In this document: positions 24,901-38,000 of the stretch, piece after piece
Position numbering within the stretch: the stretch's first letter is position 1
Layout of the letters: every line of letters begins with the position of its first letter
Origin: Diphasiastrum complanatum
Lineage: Eukaryota; Streptophyta; Lycopodiopsida; Lycopodiales; Lycopodiaceae
DNA: 64,000 nt
Reading direction: 5' to 3'
Assembly: GCA_029204225.1 (NCBI GenBank)
Contig: CM055097.1
Span: 10,920,230 to 10,984,229, forward strand
The notes under the pieces: model-generated
Told to the model about the DNA's origin: nothing
Seen by the model: the letters and a program-made list of their open reading frames with translations, nothing else
Database searches by the model: none
Position numbers and translations under genes: made by a program

Positions 24901-27900
24901 ATCAACCACACCCTGGTTAAAAAGCTTAAACTACCAGAAGTACCTAGTCAGCATAGGTACATAGTTTCATTAGCTAAGGGTGAAGATAAAAAAATATGGG
25001 AAACTATGGTAAGTAAGTTAAATCTTGGTATTCAGGGGTACCAAGATGAAATAAACTTTCAGATAATGCACCTGGATCGAACAGACATTGTTCTCGGGAG
25101 AGATTGGCTCTACAGTTTAGGACCTTCCCTCCACAGAAACTATCAGGAGAACACCCTCAGCTTTCAGTATAAAGGCCGAGAGATCCAGTTGCATGGGGAG
25201 CATGATGTTCCCAACAGCCCTATGGTCTGCAGTTCAGAGCTCTGTCAGCTAATCGGAGACGAAGACCATCAGGTATTCTTATGTGACTTTCAGTTTATTC
25301 CTGAAGTTTCTATTTCCAGTTCTATTCAGCAGAAAATCAGTAAATTAGAAACTTTATTGTCTAAATTTAAAGATGTTTTTCCTGAAGATTTGCCACATGG
25401 TTTACCACCTAGCAGAGAGGTAGATCATGTAATAAACCTAGTACCAGGTACAGCACCTGTTTCTAAACCTCCGTATCGGGTCAGCCGAACAGAGGATGAA
25501 GAAATAACTAGGCAGTTAACAGACTATCTTGGGAAAGGCCAAATTCAGACCAGTAGTTCACCATGGGCCTCACCAGTCCTATTGGTGAAAAAGAAAGAGG
25601 GGTCTATGCGTCTTTGCGTAGATTACAGAGCCCTCAATAAAGTCACAATTAAGAATAAATACCCTATGCCTCGGGCAGACGAGTTGTTTGATCAACTCGA
25701 CGGGGCTAAGTTTTTCAGTAAAATAGACCTTAGATCGGGATATCATCAAGTCCGTATAAAATCGGAAGATGTCTCGAAAACAGCTTTTAGGACTCGTCAC
25801 GGTCATTATGAGTTTAAGGTGATGCCATTTGGGCTCACAAATGCTCCAGCTACCTTTATGACCTTGATGAACAGTGTCCTCAGACCATACTTGGGTAAGT
25901 TTGTGGTCGTATTTTTAGATGACATCCTCGTCTACAGCAAAACGAGGAAGGAGCATCTAAAACACCTCAGAAAGGTGTTTCGACTGCTCAGAAAGCATAA
26001 GCTTTATGCTAAACAATCCAAGTGTGAATTCTTCGTTGAAGAAGTAGCATATTTGGGTCACATTATCTCTTCAGATGGGATTAAGATGGACCCAAATAAG
26101 GTTAAAGCCATACTCAGTTGGCTGAGACCTCAGAATATTTTGGAACTTCAAATCTTTCTTGGTCTCGCGGGATATTACAGACGATTTGTCAAGGAATATG
26201 CTCAGATAGCAGTCCCTATGACAAATCTTCTTAAGGGGAAGGGAAAGGAGTTCATTTGGGAGTCTGCACAACAGGAGAGCTTTGATGCTCTCAAAACAGC
26301 CTTAGCTACAGCACCAGTCTTAAAAGTCGTCGACCCCAATCAGCCATTTGTGGTCGAAACAGATGCTAGCGACTTTGCAGTAGGCGCTGTGCTAACTCAG
26401 GGTGGACGACCAGTTGCGTTCGAGAGTAAAAAACTCGAGCCAGCTCAGACTAGGTACAGTGCCTATGAAAAGGAACTCTTTTCTATAGTCCATGCCCTTA
26501 AGACTTGGAGGCATTATTTGTATGGTGCCAACTTTGAGGTCCTGACAGACCATGAGAGTCTCAGATACCTTTGCAATCAACCTGAGCTTAGAGGTCGGAA
26601 AGCTCGTTGGGCAGAGTTGATGCAAGAGTTTGACATGTCTATCAGATATAGGCGTGGAAAATTCAATACAGTAGCAGATGCCCTTAGCAGAATGCCTATG
26701 ATAAACGAGCTGAGTTTTACTCAGATTCGTAATGAGTTACTCGAGTCCTTGAGAGGGAAATGCCAGCATGATGCATTCTTCTCTATTATCTGGAACTCAG
26801 TCCAGAATAGACAGTTACAGACTCCAGAACCAGTTCCCGGGGCTGGTGCCAGTTCATCCAAGAATACGGCAGCTTCCGTTGAGGATGATGATGAGTTCGA
26901 GTATACGTCGTCAGATGACGTTGAGGATTCTGAGCCTGTATTACCCAAGCAAACCCTAGTGGTTGAGGGTCAGTTGACTCAAGGATTCAAATGGAAACAG
27001 TATTCCATTCAGGATGAGTACTTGCTCTATAGAGATAGAGTATGTGTCCCCAATTCAGAGGATTATAGGCAGCAGGTCCTATATGAATGTCATGACAATC
27101 CTAGCGCGGGACACCCAGGCATACAGAAGACCTATGAGCTTCTTCGTAGGCAATTTTTCTAGCCCAGTATGAAAAAGGACGTCCACCAGTATGTAACCAG
27201 TTGCCAGAAATGTCAAGTAAATAAAGCAGAGCGTTTAAAGGCAGGAGGGTTGTTGCATCCCTTAGAAATACCAGCTGGTAAATGGGAGAGTATCTCCATG
27301 GATTTTATAGTAGGCCTGCCTAAAACCCAAAAGGGTAATGACGCTATATGGGTCACAGTTGACCGTCTGACCAAAATGGCTCATTTTATTCCGACCAAAA
27401 CAACCGTTAGAGCTCCAGAGTTAGCGAGGTTGTTTGTAGACGGGCTATTTAAATTGTACGGTCTACCTTCCGGCATAGTCAGCGACCGGGACAGTAAGTT
27501 TACTGGAAATTTTTGGAAGGCAGTATTCCATCATCTCCATACTAAACTTAATATGAGTACCACCGACCATCCACAGACGGACGGTCAAACAGAAAGGGTA
27601 AATCAAGTGCTGGAGGATATGCTTCGTGCATACGTCAGCAAGAGGCAGACTAATTGGGAGGAGTATCTCTCAATATTAGAGTTTGCTTACAACAGTACCA
27701 AACATTCAGCTACGGGATACAGCCCATTTATGCTGATGTACGGTTTTCAGCCACGCTCACCCACAGCTGTAGGGTTTAAACAAGAAAAAGTTGAAGCAGC
27801 CAGAAACTTTTTAGAAGACCTAAACCAGATGATAGAACATGCTAAGCGTAGCATTAGACAATCCCAGGATCGAGCCAGGCATTATGCAGATCCACACAGA

Positions 27901-29016
27901 CGGGATGTGCAGTTCTCCACTGGTGAGAAAGTCTACTTGAGAGTCCCAGTTGACTCTAAAACCCTCAAATCAGGAGTGTGTGCTAAGTTGTCTCCAAGGT
28001 ATTGTGGTCCCTTTACCATCAGTAGGAGACTAGGCGAGGTCACCTATGAACTAGAACTCCCACACAGCAGTAAGGTTTTTCCAGTTTTTCATGTAAGTCA
28101 GTTACGAAAAGCCTTAACCAGATCAGATAATCTGGTAGGGGACAGTGTTCTAGTTCTCCCATTGGATCCTCAACAACCTCCACATGAACCAGAGGAAATT
28201 CTTGATAGTAGAGAGACGCAGACTCGTCATACTCTATACCGAGAATATCTGGTTAAGTGGAATGATCAGCCTGTTGAGAATGCCACTTGGGAAAGAGGCA
28301 GCGTCCTTCGCAAGATTTTTCCAGACTTTGTCTTAGAGGACCAAGACGGTTCTTAAGGGGGAGGGAGTGTTACGAGCTCGTAACCAGTGCCGAACCCTAG
28401 AGAACACAGATAGGTCAGATACCACAGTCAGGGTCGTGTCCAGCGTACATGACCAACAGGGCAAGACAGTGTGAGTAGTGTGCCCCAGCACGGTCCATAG
28501 CCATGGCGGGCCTAACACAGCCTAGGGACCCTGTCAGCAGGATAGGGCCCCCAATTGGGTCCCGACGTGCAGTCGGCCACGTCAGTGCCACGTGGCCGAC
28601 ACTTGGCAGTAGCATGCTACCAGTCCTCACACTGGGCTAGGAGGGGCTTACTCTATATCAGGGAGTAGGCAAGGTTGGGTGGATCAGTTAGTGTTTGCCC
28701 TACTGTGGTGTTAGGATCTATTACAGCACCCCCCCTTTTTCTTGGGTGCCATGGAGCTAAGGGTCACCCAGGTAGCACTAGGCAAGATCGTGGGTCAGTT
28801 TAGCGCCAGCAGGAGCCATACAGCATCAGAGTAGGAGCGGTACAGGTCAGCGAGGTAGGTCAGCGAGGCAGGATAGCGTCAGCAGGAGCGGAGCATGTAG
28901 GAGCAGAGGCAGGAGCGGTACAGATCAACGAGGTAGGACAGCCATCGCATCAGCAGGGCGGCCATCGCGCCAGAGAGCAAGAGGACAGCCATCGCGTCAG
29001 CTAGGCAGCCATCGCT

Positions 29017-29090
<74 letters not shown>

Positions 29091-32000
29091 TTATTAATGT
29101 CCTTGAAATACCCTAAGGTCATGTCAAGTATGCACAGTAGGAGCTTAAAAGCTCAACCATCTAAAAGAAACAATAACCGCAAATACAGAAATTGCATGTA
29201 GTGAGATGGCTGGCACAGTCACAGTCCATCATCCTAATATAATAGATGTCTCTCCACCTGGAAACAAATGGTGTATAGTATGTTGAGAAACTGTCGTTGA
29301 ACGTTGCGGACCTCTGTCTCCGAATGGGTTGTTGATGTCGTCTCCGCTATTGTGGAACTGTGGTGGACTGGCTCTCTCTGGGCATCTACATTGTCTCTGC
29401 TGTCTATGCATGGAAGCGTCCGGAATCTCAATCTCTCCATTAGAATCACTACTCATGGTAACTTCCTGTCTCTGTCTCTGACGAGATAAGCACTCCCTAT
29501 TGCTCAGCTATATCAAGGGGGGGTGTCTATGTCTAGTCTCACCATCCTCAAGTCTGACATCTCCCAAATCATCAATGCAACACATCTGGGATCCTCATAT
29601 GATATCAAAGTAGAGAGTGTGACTAGGTGATCTCGGAACAAGCAGTAATATCTCACTCGGATCTCATAGAAAGCTGGGCATCTGAAGAGAAAATGGGACT
29701 CATCCTCTACCTCGTGTGTATCAGATGCACCACAGAGCCAAGCCTCTCGTGGGAGGTGCCACTATATCTGCCAGTCTCAATGGCTAGCTGGTGTGAGGAA
29801 ACTCGAAACTGACCCATCACTATCCACAGTCTATGTGAGATACTCTCCACCAAATAACCGGGTACTATAGGACATCCAGCTGGACCTCGAGATAGAAAAT
29901 GTGCACAATAGAACTCAGTCTTGCTCCCCAGTGGACCTTGCCAAGTGCTCTGAAGATACGCCCTGTACAGATGGCCTCAAATATATTGATAAAAAAGCAG
30001 GTAGGTCAGTAATCTGAATACCCAATGTGGAAAGGAGACGTCGGGCCTAGGAATACCATGAGGAGTGCCCCTCAAAATGTAAGTGTTGGGATGATGACAA
30101 AGTTGCTGCAACATACTGCGTGTCTCCGCCCTGGAGATCCTCTAATCGTTGTATGAAAGTGAGAATGTGAAACAAGGCCTCAATCTGAATGGGGGGGACA
30201 ACAAAATCTGCCAAGATAATATGATGTGGTACAAAGGGCTTAGCCCGGATCATCCGAGATAGCATATGGATTTGTAGTCGTGAGAGAGAGAGAGAGAGAG
30301 CTTTATTAATGTCTTTTCCTTGCCAAAAGGCATATAAGACAAAAAGTACATGTCAAGTGTGTGGTGCAAATGGGAGTATATAAAACATCTCCAATAATAG
30401 TAAAGAAAAACGTACGAAGTATGACTGCTAATATTACAAAATGAGACTAGAAATGAATATGTGAATGACTATCAAAAAAATATAGATGTAAATGTACTGG
30501 TAATGGCATAGCATGTTGTTGTCAAATCCTGTTGTGACTGGAGAAAGATGAAATGGGTACATCGGGAGGTAGGTCCAATGTATGTTGTGGTCATCGCCAA
30601 GGATGTCGTTTGTGAGTGTGTCTCCTCATGATTGGTAACTCTACGAACTACAAGACTCTGAGTAGTATGTCGTCTCTGGTCTCTATGCCAGGAAATATCA
30701 TCCTCCTCCTCATCTAGGTCTGTATTGATCCGTGATCTCCTACAAGACAAGAAGGACCTGATCTGGAGCTGAGTGACAGAATACCTCAATTGAGCTGGCT
30801 GATGTAGATCCTGCTGTAGTGGAAACATCTCTTTGACCATGAGTGCAACACATTGTGGATCCTTGTAGTCATGTGTACCAGATGGGACAGCTGCTATAAA
30901 AATGCCAAGTGTGTCAAGTCAGTGAGACGCCCAAGAGAACCATGGTAATCCAAAACCCTGGCTATGAAAATATTGAGATGAGGTGAGTGTTGCATGTGTG
31001 TATCTCTCTACTCATCCAAGGAGAACAATCTAACTCTCTTAATATTGATGATAAGCTGAAAGATAGTGTCCAGTTGTACTGTATTTAGTAAAGTCAAGTT
31101 AGACTTTAGTTAGTCAAGTTCGTGATTTTGGTGCTTGATTTGGAGCACGAGTTTTGCTATAGTTAGGTGTTATATGGTTTTACCTTATATAGAGACATCA
31201 ATCAGGCAATTGCTTTTAAGTTGCTTTATTATTGGCATAGGGACTTGATGCCAAAATCTATAAGTATGTAGTGTGCCCTACTCCATTGCTATGGGACATA
31301 GTTGGAGTACGTCTCATCATTATGCTTCATCGTTGTTGCTTGCTTCATCATAGTTTTCTTGGGTAACTTGTATGAGCGAGTCAATTTTTTAACATGGTCT
31401 TCTAGCACAGGTTCAAGATTTGAGAGAATGAGGAGGTACTCGACGAATAGGATCAATCATCATATGTAGGTTGATTCGACCATCTTTGGCGCTCAGCTGG
31501 CTAAGGAGACAACCATGTGGCTGGGAGGCTGTTTGCATGAGGGAGAGATACATCCCCATGCAAATGGTTCCATGTAAAGAGGGAGTGGGTGGTGGATTGC
31601 TACCTATTCTCACATCTCTTCCTTGGTTGAATACAAATCTTAGTGGCAACCATGGACAATCCCACTTTGATTGTGTGTAGTCAACAAGCTTGAGCTTGTG
31701 AGATCTTCTCCTTAAGTTGTAAGAGTTTTCTTCTTCTCCGCTCCTCCTTCATCCTCTTCCTTTGTCAATACATGGATCCTAGTCCATCCACTCAACCTAC
31801 ATCTCCTCCTGTTGAGGCTATGCCAGCCGCCTCTACCTTAGATTCTGATAATTTGTTGTCAGCTATCAACAATCTACAAATTGTCGATATGCAAGTAAGA
31901 CCCAAATGATCGGCAAGAATTGAGGGAGCTAACGCTATTAAGGCAACTACTGCACCAACCCTTGTTTACTCCAAAAATCTTTATGGGGAAAAGAAAGACA

Positions 32001-35000
32001 GAGCCCCTGAAGTGGTCACATTGTGGATCATGTTAGGAATTAAAGTTTATTTTATACCCCTTAATGATAGTTTGGCCATGCCTACGTGCTATTATAGGGG
32101 CCATTACTATTTGGAGTAAATTCATTTTTTATTGCTTATGCATGTAGGTGGGCACACTACTACTAGATTAGGATCTGTTTTACTACTTAGAAATTCACTT
32201 TGGGTCTTAATTTTAGCAATTAGCTTTTGCTCTTTTGCTATTTGCTTTAGGCTTTTAGCTTTTCACATAGACTAGAGAAACTATATATGTAGGCTAGCGC
32301 CCCACCACAATTCATTCCAGTGTTTTATGAGCTTTGCTCAATTCTCCTATAATCTGAATTCTCTTTAATCTTTATGCTTGGTTTGTGTGAGTGCTAGTAG
32401 GGCTAGTAACTCCATCTAGAGTTTGTATGACAAATTTTGACATGGTATCAGAGCAGGCTTTTTGGTGAGAGAGAGAGAGAGAGATTGTTTTTGCAGGGTT
32501 GCAAGAAGTGGATTGGAGGAGTGGATCGCTGGCTGCAGCTGCATGTTGATCATTGAACTGGAATCAAACTTGGTGGATAGCTGAGTTGAAAGCAAATTCA
32601 AATTGCTGACAGCTGTTTACTGTTTGCTGGGAACCTGAATTGATGTCTACAGATTGATCATAGCTGTTGTTGGAAACAATTTGCTGGCTGGAATTGGTCC
32701 GTTGGCTGGAATTAGTCAGACTGCAGATCGCTACTATTAAAATTGCAGATCTACTCTATGTTGACAGTTCATTGTCTGCTGCTGTTTCAGATCTAAACGC
32801 TCTCAGATCGCTGAGAAGGAAGACTTGTTAGTCTGCTGCTGACAATTCGCTGGGTATCTATTGATAGTACGCTGCTTTAAGTTGCTGCTGGATCGCCGAA
32901 TTTACAAACAGACTGATAGCTGACAGATCTGGTTACTAACTATCTATTGCCACACCAGATCGTTGATTGCCAACAGCTGGATCGGTGCTATCAAAGTTGT
33001 GACTGCTGGTGATCAGAACTTGTTCGTTGGTAAGGTTGTTGACCTACAGATTGGCGCTACAGGTGTTTTCTTGGGATTCAGGTTGCTGAGAGCTTGAGCA
33101 CAGAGTGCTTTCAGCTCTAGTTGATTCATACTTTGAGGAGCTTGGCTTTCAGAGTAGTTCGGAGCATACACTTTATGTTTTGATCAGGGATGTTCATATT
33201 GTAATTGTAATGTACGTGGATGACCTTGTTATTATAGGATCAGATCATAGTATGATGCAGGGTATCAAGAAAGATCTCTCATCGAAGTTTGACATGAAAG
33301 ATCTTGGTTCACTACAGTATTTTCTTGGGATTGAGGTATGGACAGTAGCACAGGGGCTATTCATTTCTCAATCTAAGTATGCTCATGAACTTCTTGAAAA
33401 GTTCAATATGTCAGAGTGCAAGCCTATTTCTACACCATATGATAGTTGATGTAAGCTTACTACAGCTGAGGAGGATCAGGATGTAGATGAGACGTTATAT
33501 AGAAAGCTTGTTGGAAGCTTAATCTATCTAACTACTACGAGACCAAATATTGCTTATGCCTAGGACAATAGATAATCTGCACTTCACCACTCTGAATCTT
33601 CTCTCTGATGAAGTGTTGTTGTACTTCAATGTGCTTTGTCCTGCTATGAAAAACTGGATTTTTTGCCAATTTAATACAACTCTGATTGTCACACTGAATA
33701 CCGTAGGTGAATCTTGTACCATATGTAGATCATGTAGAATCGTTTGTGACCATATTGCTTCACTTGACGCACTCGTGGTAGCTCGGTATTTTGCCTCTGT
33801 GGATGATAATGCAATAGTAAGCTGCTTCTTTGAACTCCAAGAGATAGCACCAGAACCACGACTAAAAACAGAACCTGTAGTAGATCTTCGGTCTTCTACA
33901 TCTCCAGCCCAATCAGCATCTACATAGCCCTGTAACTTCATATCATCTTGTCTCTCATAGCGAATACCAAACCTCAATGTACCCTGAATATCTCTGAGTA
34001 TCTGCTTAGCAGCTCTCCAATGAATCTGCTTAGGCTTAGCCATAAACTGACTAACCATACTCACGAAAGAACAAGTTGTCGATATCTTTACCAAAGGACT
34101 TGGCAAAAAAAAAATTCAGAAGTTTAGAAAACTTCTAGGAGTAATAGATAACAAAGTAAACATTAAGGGAGCATGTTAGGAATTAATGTTTATTTGATAC
34201 CCCTTAATGATAGTTTGGCCATGCCTACGTGCTATTATAGGGGCCATTACTATTTGTAGTAAATTCGTTTTTTATTGCTTATGCATGTAGGTGGGCGCAC
34301 TACTACTAGATTAGGATCTGTTTTACTACTTAGAAATTCACTTATATAGGTAGTAATTTTAGCAATTAGCTTTTGCTCTTTTGCTATTTGTTTTAGGCTT
34401 TTAGCTTTTCACATAGATTTGAGAAACTATATATGTAGGCTGGGGCCCAACCACAATTCATTCCAGTGTTTTATGAGCTTTGCTCAATTCTCCTATAATC
34501 TGAATTCTCTTTAATCTCTATGCTTGGTTTGTGTGAGTGCTAGTAGGACTAGTAACTCCATCTAGAATTTGTATGACATATTCTGACAGATTGATCGGTG
34601 GAACTCACATTTTTCCATGCACGATTCTTCTGATGACAACAAGGTCAACCTAGCTATCACGTACTTGCGAGGTAAAGCTTTTACTTGGTGGCAGGACTTG
34701 AGGGGTAAGCCTGAAGTACCGAGGTTGTGGGAAGATTTTTGTAAGGCCTTCAAGGCGGCCTTCCTTCCTATCCTTGATGACTTCAACTTCTATCATCAGT
34801 ATGCGATGATACAGATGGGGAATCAGCCCATTGATCAGTACTTGCAAGAATTTCAAGAGGTATATTCTCGTTTTGCAACTAGAATAGATCCTCTTTTGGT
34901 GAAATTGCATTTTGTTCTAGGTTTTCCTAGAGATTATCAGCTAGAGGTTAGGAGGAACCAGCCTCTTACCCTCGATGATGTGGTTCGCTTCACCCGCAAC

Positions 35001-38000
35001 GGCTCACTCATTGAATTGAATGGAAATGTGGATATTTCTTCTCCTTATATGCTTTTTGCTTTAGAAATGGTTGATTGCATGAATATTGTGGATTGTGACT
35101 CATACATGTGTTGGTTGAAGGATTTCACTTATCATGAGGAATGCAATTTACAAAGTTATAATATGCAACTTGAATTGACGTTTAATAACCTACAAGAAGA
35201 AAATTCGTTGAAAGGCGAAACCTTTAGGAAACTTAGACAAAACTTTAATGACGTTTTCCCAGAACAGCTTCCTGAAGGCCTTTCCCCCTCTAGGGGAGTT
35301 GACCATGGTATTAAACTCCTTGGTAGCTCCCCTGTATCTTTGTTTCCCTACAGGATGAGTACTACTGAAGAGGATGAAGTTTATTGGCAACTGCAAAATT
35401 ACCTTAAGATGGGCCGTGTAAGGCCTAATAAGTCCCCGCAAGGGGCCCTAGTTGTTTTAGTTGATAGATAGGATGCAGGTACTCGTCTGTGTGTAGACTT
35501 TAAAAAATTAGACAAATTAACGATTAGAAACCGTTACACCTTACCTCAAATGGATGAACTAGTTGACCGACTACGTGGTGCAAAGTGCTTCACCAAAATC
35601 GATTTGAGATCAGGGTATCATCAGATTCGAATAAAGAGTGAGGATGTGGAAAAAACCGGGTTTAGGACCAGGTATGGCCATTATGAATTTTCGGTTTTAC
35701 CATTTGGTTTGACAAATGCTCCTGCGACGTTCCAGCAGATGATGAAGGATCTTCTTCGTCCATATCTGGGAAAGTTTGTCATAGTTTACTTGGATGATAT
35801 TCTCATCTATAGTAAAACTTAGAGGAGCATGAGGAGCATCTCAGGACTATCTTAAAGTTACTTAGACAAGAGAAGCTCTTTGCCAAGGAATCCAAATGTG
35901 TCTTTTTCCATAAGAGATTAGTTTATCTAGGTCATGTCATTTCGGACCATGGGTTGGAGATTGACCCTAATAACGTCCGTCAAATTCGTGAATGGCCAAC
36001 TCCTCACACCATCCGAGAGATTAAGTCCTTTTTGGGATTTACGGGATTTTTTCATAGATTTATCATCGGTTAAGCAATAATTGCATTACCTTTGACAAAT
36101 GTTCTCAAAGGGGCGAAAAGAACTAGCCGACACAATAAATACAGTCCTCCGGTTACTTGGATTGAAGAGATGAATAAGAGTTTTGAGAACCTCAAATATT
36201 GTGTGTCTACAGTGCCTATTTTACACATAGCAGACCCTAACAAGTATGTGCTTGAAACGAATGCCAGTGACTATGCTATTGTTAAAAATTCACAATTCTA
36301 GCTTGACTAGTTTTGGTCATATGACTTGTAAATAGTTAGATGGTCATGATGTGGCTTGTCACACGTGCCAAATAGCATAGGATTCCATTCATAAGGATGT
36401 TCTCAAGTAGACCTAAGTGTTAGAACCTTTGGAATGAGTCCAAATTATGCTTAGATACAAGGGAGAAAAAATAGGAGCTATTTTTGGTAATTTTTGCATT
36501 GTTGAGGGATCTCCAAGATTCCAACCCTAACTTGGTAGGGATGAAAGATCCACCAAAATTAGCATTAGGGATAGGTTTAGGGCTACTCATACCTGCCCAA
36601 AACCGTGATGGATCATGTATATATAGGTGATGATATCTCACCAAAATCAATCAAGCAATTTCATGTTTTTTCTCTCATAATGGTGCAATTGCTCTCTATG
36701 TTCATAATTGTTTGAGTACTTGTGATTACTAATGATTATAGGATTGAATGTAGGTCTGGTGTACAGTACTCAGACTGTGGGAGGCCGTACTTTCACACGT
36801 GTGAAGCCTTCTTCAAGGATTTGGGCCATTTAGTGAGGTTCAAGCATAGATTTTTGATGGATTTTGATGGTTCAACTTGTGCTAATCTTATGAAATCATA
36901 ATCTATCGTTTCCCTCATCATTTCAAGTGTTGTAGGATCCTTATTTGCTGTAATTTTTACATGGTATCAGAGCCTAAAGGCTGAAATGAGCTAAATCCTT
37001 GGTTTTCATTCAATTTGATCACAAGTTTTGATCTAAATCTTGTGTAGATTGGATCTTAGCATCTAGTATTGATTCTAGAACTCAAAGTGAGTCAAATACA
37101 TTGGAGATTGGTGTTGTGTGACTTCATTTGCAGGTGTTTAGGTGTCTAAAACCAGAGGCAAAGTTGAATTCAATTCACATTACCAAGATAGCAAGTTTTG
37201 CTTGCTCCAAGCATTGATTTCTAAGCGAGTTTTGGAGGTGATTTCATAGAGGAGGCTTTCTAGCATTCAAGGAGAGGGAAGATCAAAGTTTTGGGGACTC
37301 TTCAAGGCTGTTCTAAGGTGTAGTAGGCACCTCCTAAAGTGATTTAGGTTCAGTCCAACCATTGCTTGACTTATGCACCAAATTAGATCAATTTTTCATC
37401 AATTTTGATCATTTTTTGCTTGTGATTGGATAGTAGATTGTGTTGCATCCTCATTAAGTTCCATTTAGATCTTTTACAAGTGATTTTGGAAGTATATTAG
37501 GTTGCTGAAATTCACTCTTGATCAGATCATTTGGAAGCTTTAATGTTCTTTATAGAAAGAGGGGCAATTCTACTAGTATTGTCTACTTCAATCAAGCAAG
37601 TGCATTGTTTCTAGTATTCTATGATTTGATTTTGTTAGAGATCATTCTTAGATCTTTATAGGAAGTCTATTACTGATCTTTTCAGGTCCCTAAGAAGTGG
37701 GATAAGGTAGACCTTCAATCAAATCAATAGAAGTAACCTTCATTTGTGTCAAGTCCTTGATTAGGAGACTAGATGGCATCTATAAATGCATATCTTTTGG
37801 ATACTAATGAAAGGCTCAACAAAACTAACTATTCCATATGGAAAGTTAGAATGGAATCTATCATGATCATGCAAGATCTGATGGAAATTGTAAATGGTAA
37901 GGAGGGTGAACCTATTCATCCTCAAGAAAAAGCCAAATACATCAAGAGGTGCAATGTTGCACTACATTGCATAAAAATGAATGTTGCAAATGAACTCTTA

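Larger units (their letters stand above)
22509..28725 (+). mobile_element. chromovirus-1, young full-length Ty3-type LTR element
   Basis: LTRs of 358 bp at 22509-22866 and 28368-28725 differ at one base by eye (G/A near 22695 and 28554). The target duplication is GCACC (22504-22508 and 28726-28730). Primer site and polypurine tract are in place. The single gag-pol frame has one internal TAG. It is inserted in LINE-1 ORF1. Near-identical LTRs mean a recent insertion. Confidence 0.97.
18836..29016 (-). mobile_element. LINE-1, plant L1-type, split by chromovirus-1
   Basis: Two segments, 28726-29016 (5' UTR and ORF1 start) and 18836-22508 (rest of ORF1, ORF2, 3' end), belong to one element interrupted by an LTR retrotransposon with a GCACC duplication. 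The 5' UTR begins after a CT tract with CAGCGATGGCT and has GCGATGGC repeats. ORF2 has an internal deletion that joins the endonuclease start to reverse transcriptase. The 3' end has a hairpin at 18966-18994 followed by an ATT and (CT)n/(CA)n tail. It is not autonomous. Confidence 0.85.
29017..30280 (-). mobile_element. LINE-2, 5'-truncated
   Basis: The 3' tail (GA)n at 29017-29087 is followed by a degenerate 3' hairpin (about 29099-29123). The ORF2 C-terminal region contains [17 protein letters not shown]-like and FLFRCP-like sequence (29650-29830) and [20 protein letters not shown] (about 30265-30190). It ends at 30280 against the tail of LINE-3. Many stops, non-functional. Confidence 0.8.
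32031..34588 (+). mobile_element. copia-2, internally deleted and inverted copia element
   Basis: LTRs of 412 and 415 bp (32031-32442 and 34174-34588) differ at roughly 20 positions by eye. The primer site is at 32443-32454. Flanks GATCA and GATTG are an imperfect target duplication. Only part of reverse transcriptase and RNase H remains, and the RNase H part is inverted. The leader (32455-33090) is rich in GATCGCTG-like words. Confidence 0.88.

Noticed and set aside
27160-27162. TAG in chromovirus-1 as a programmed readthrough signal
   Set aside because: Gag and most of pol are already in one frame upstream of it. It lies inside the integrase finger, and the sister copy has a sense codon there.
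36420-36650. 76-codon minus-strand frame in both copia-3 LTRs
   Set aside because: The two LTRs are almost identical by descent, and the frame has no domain support.
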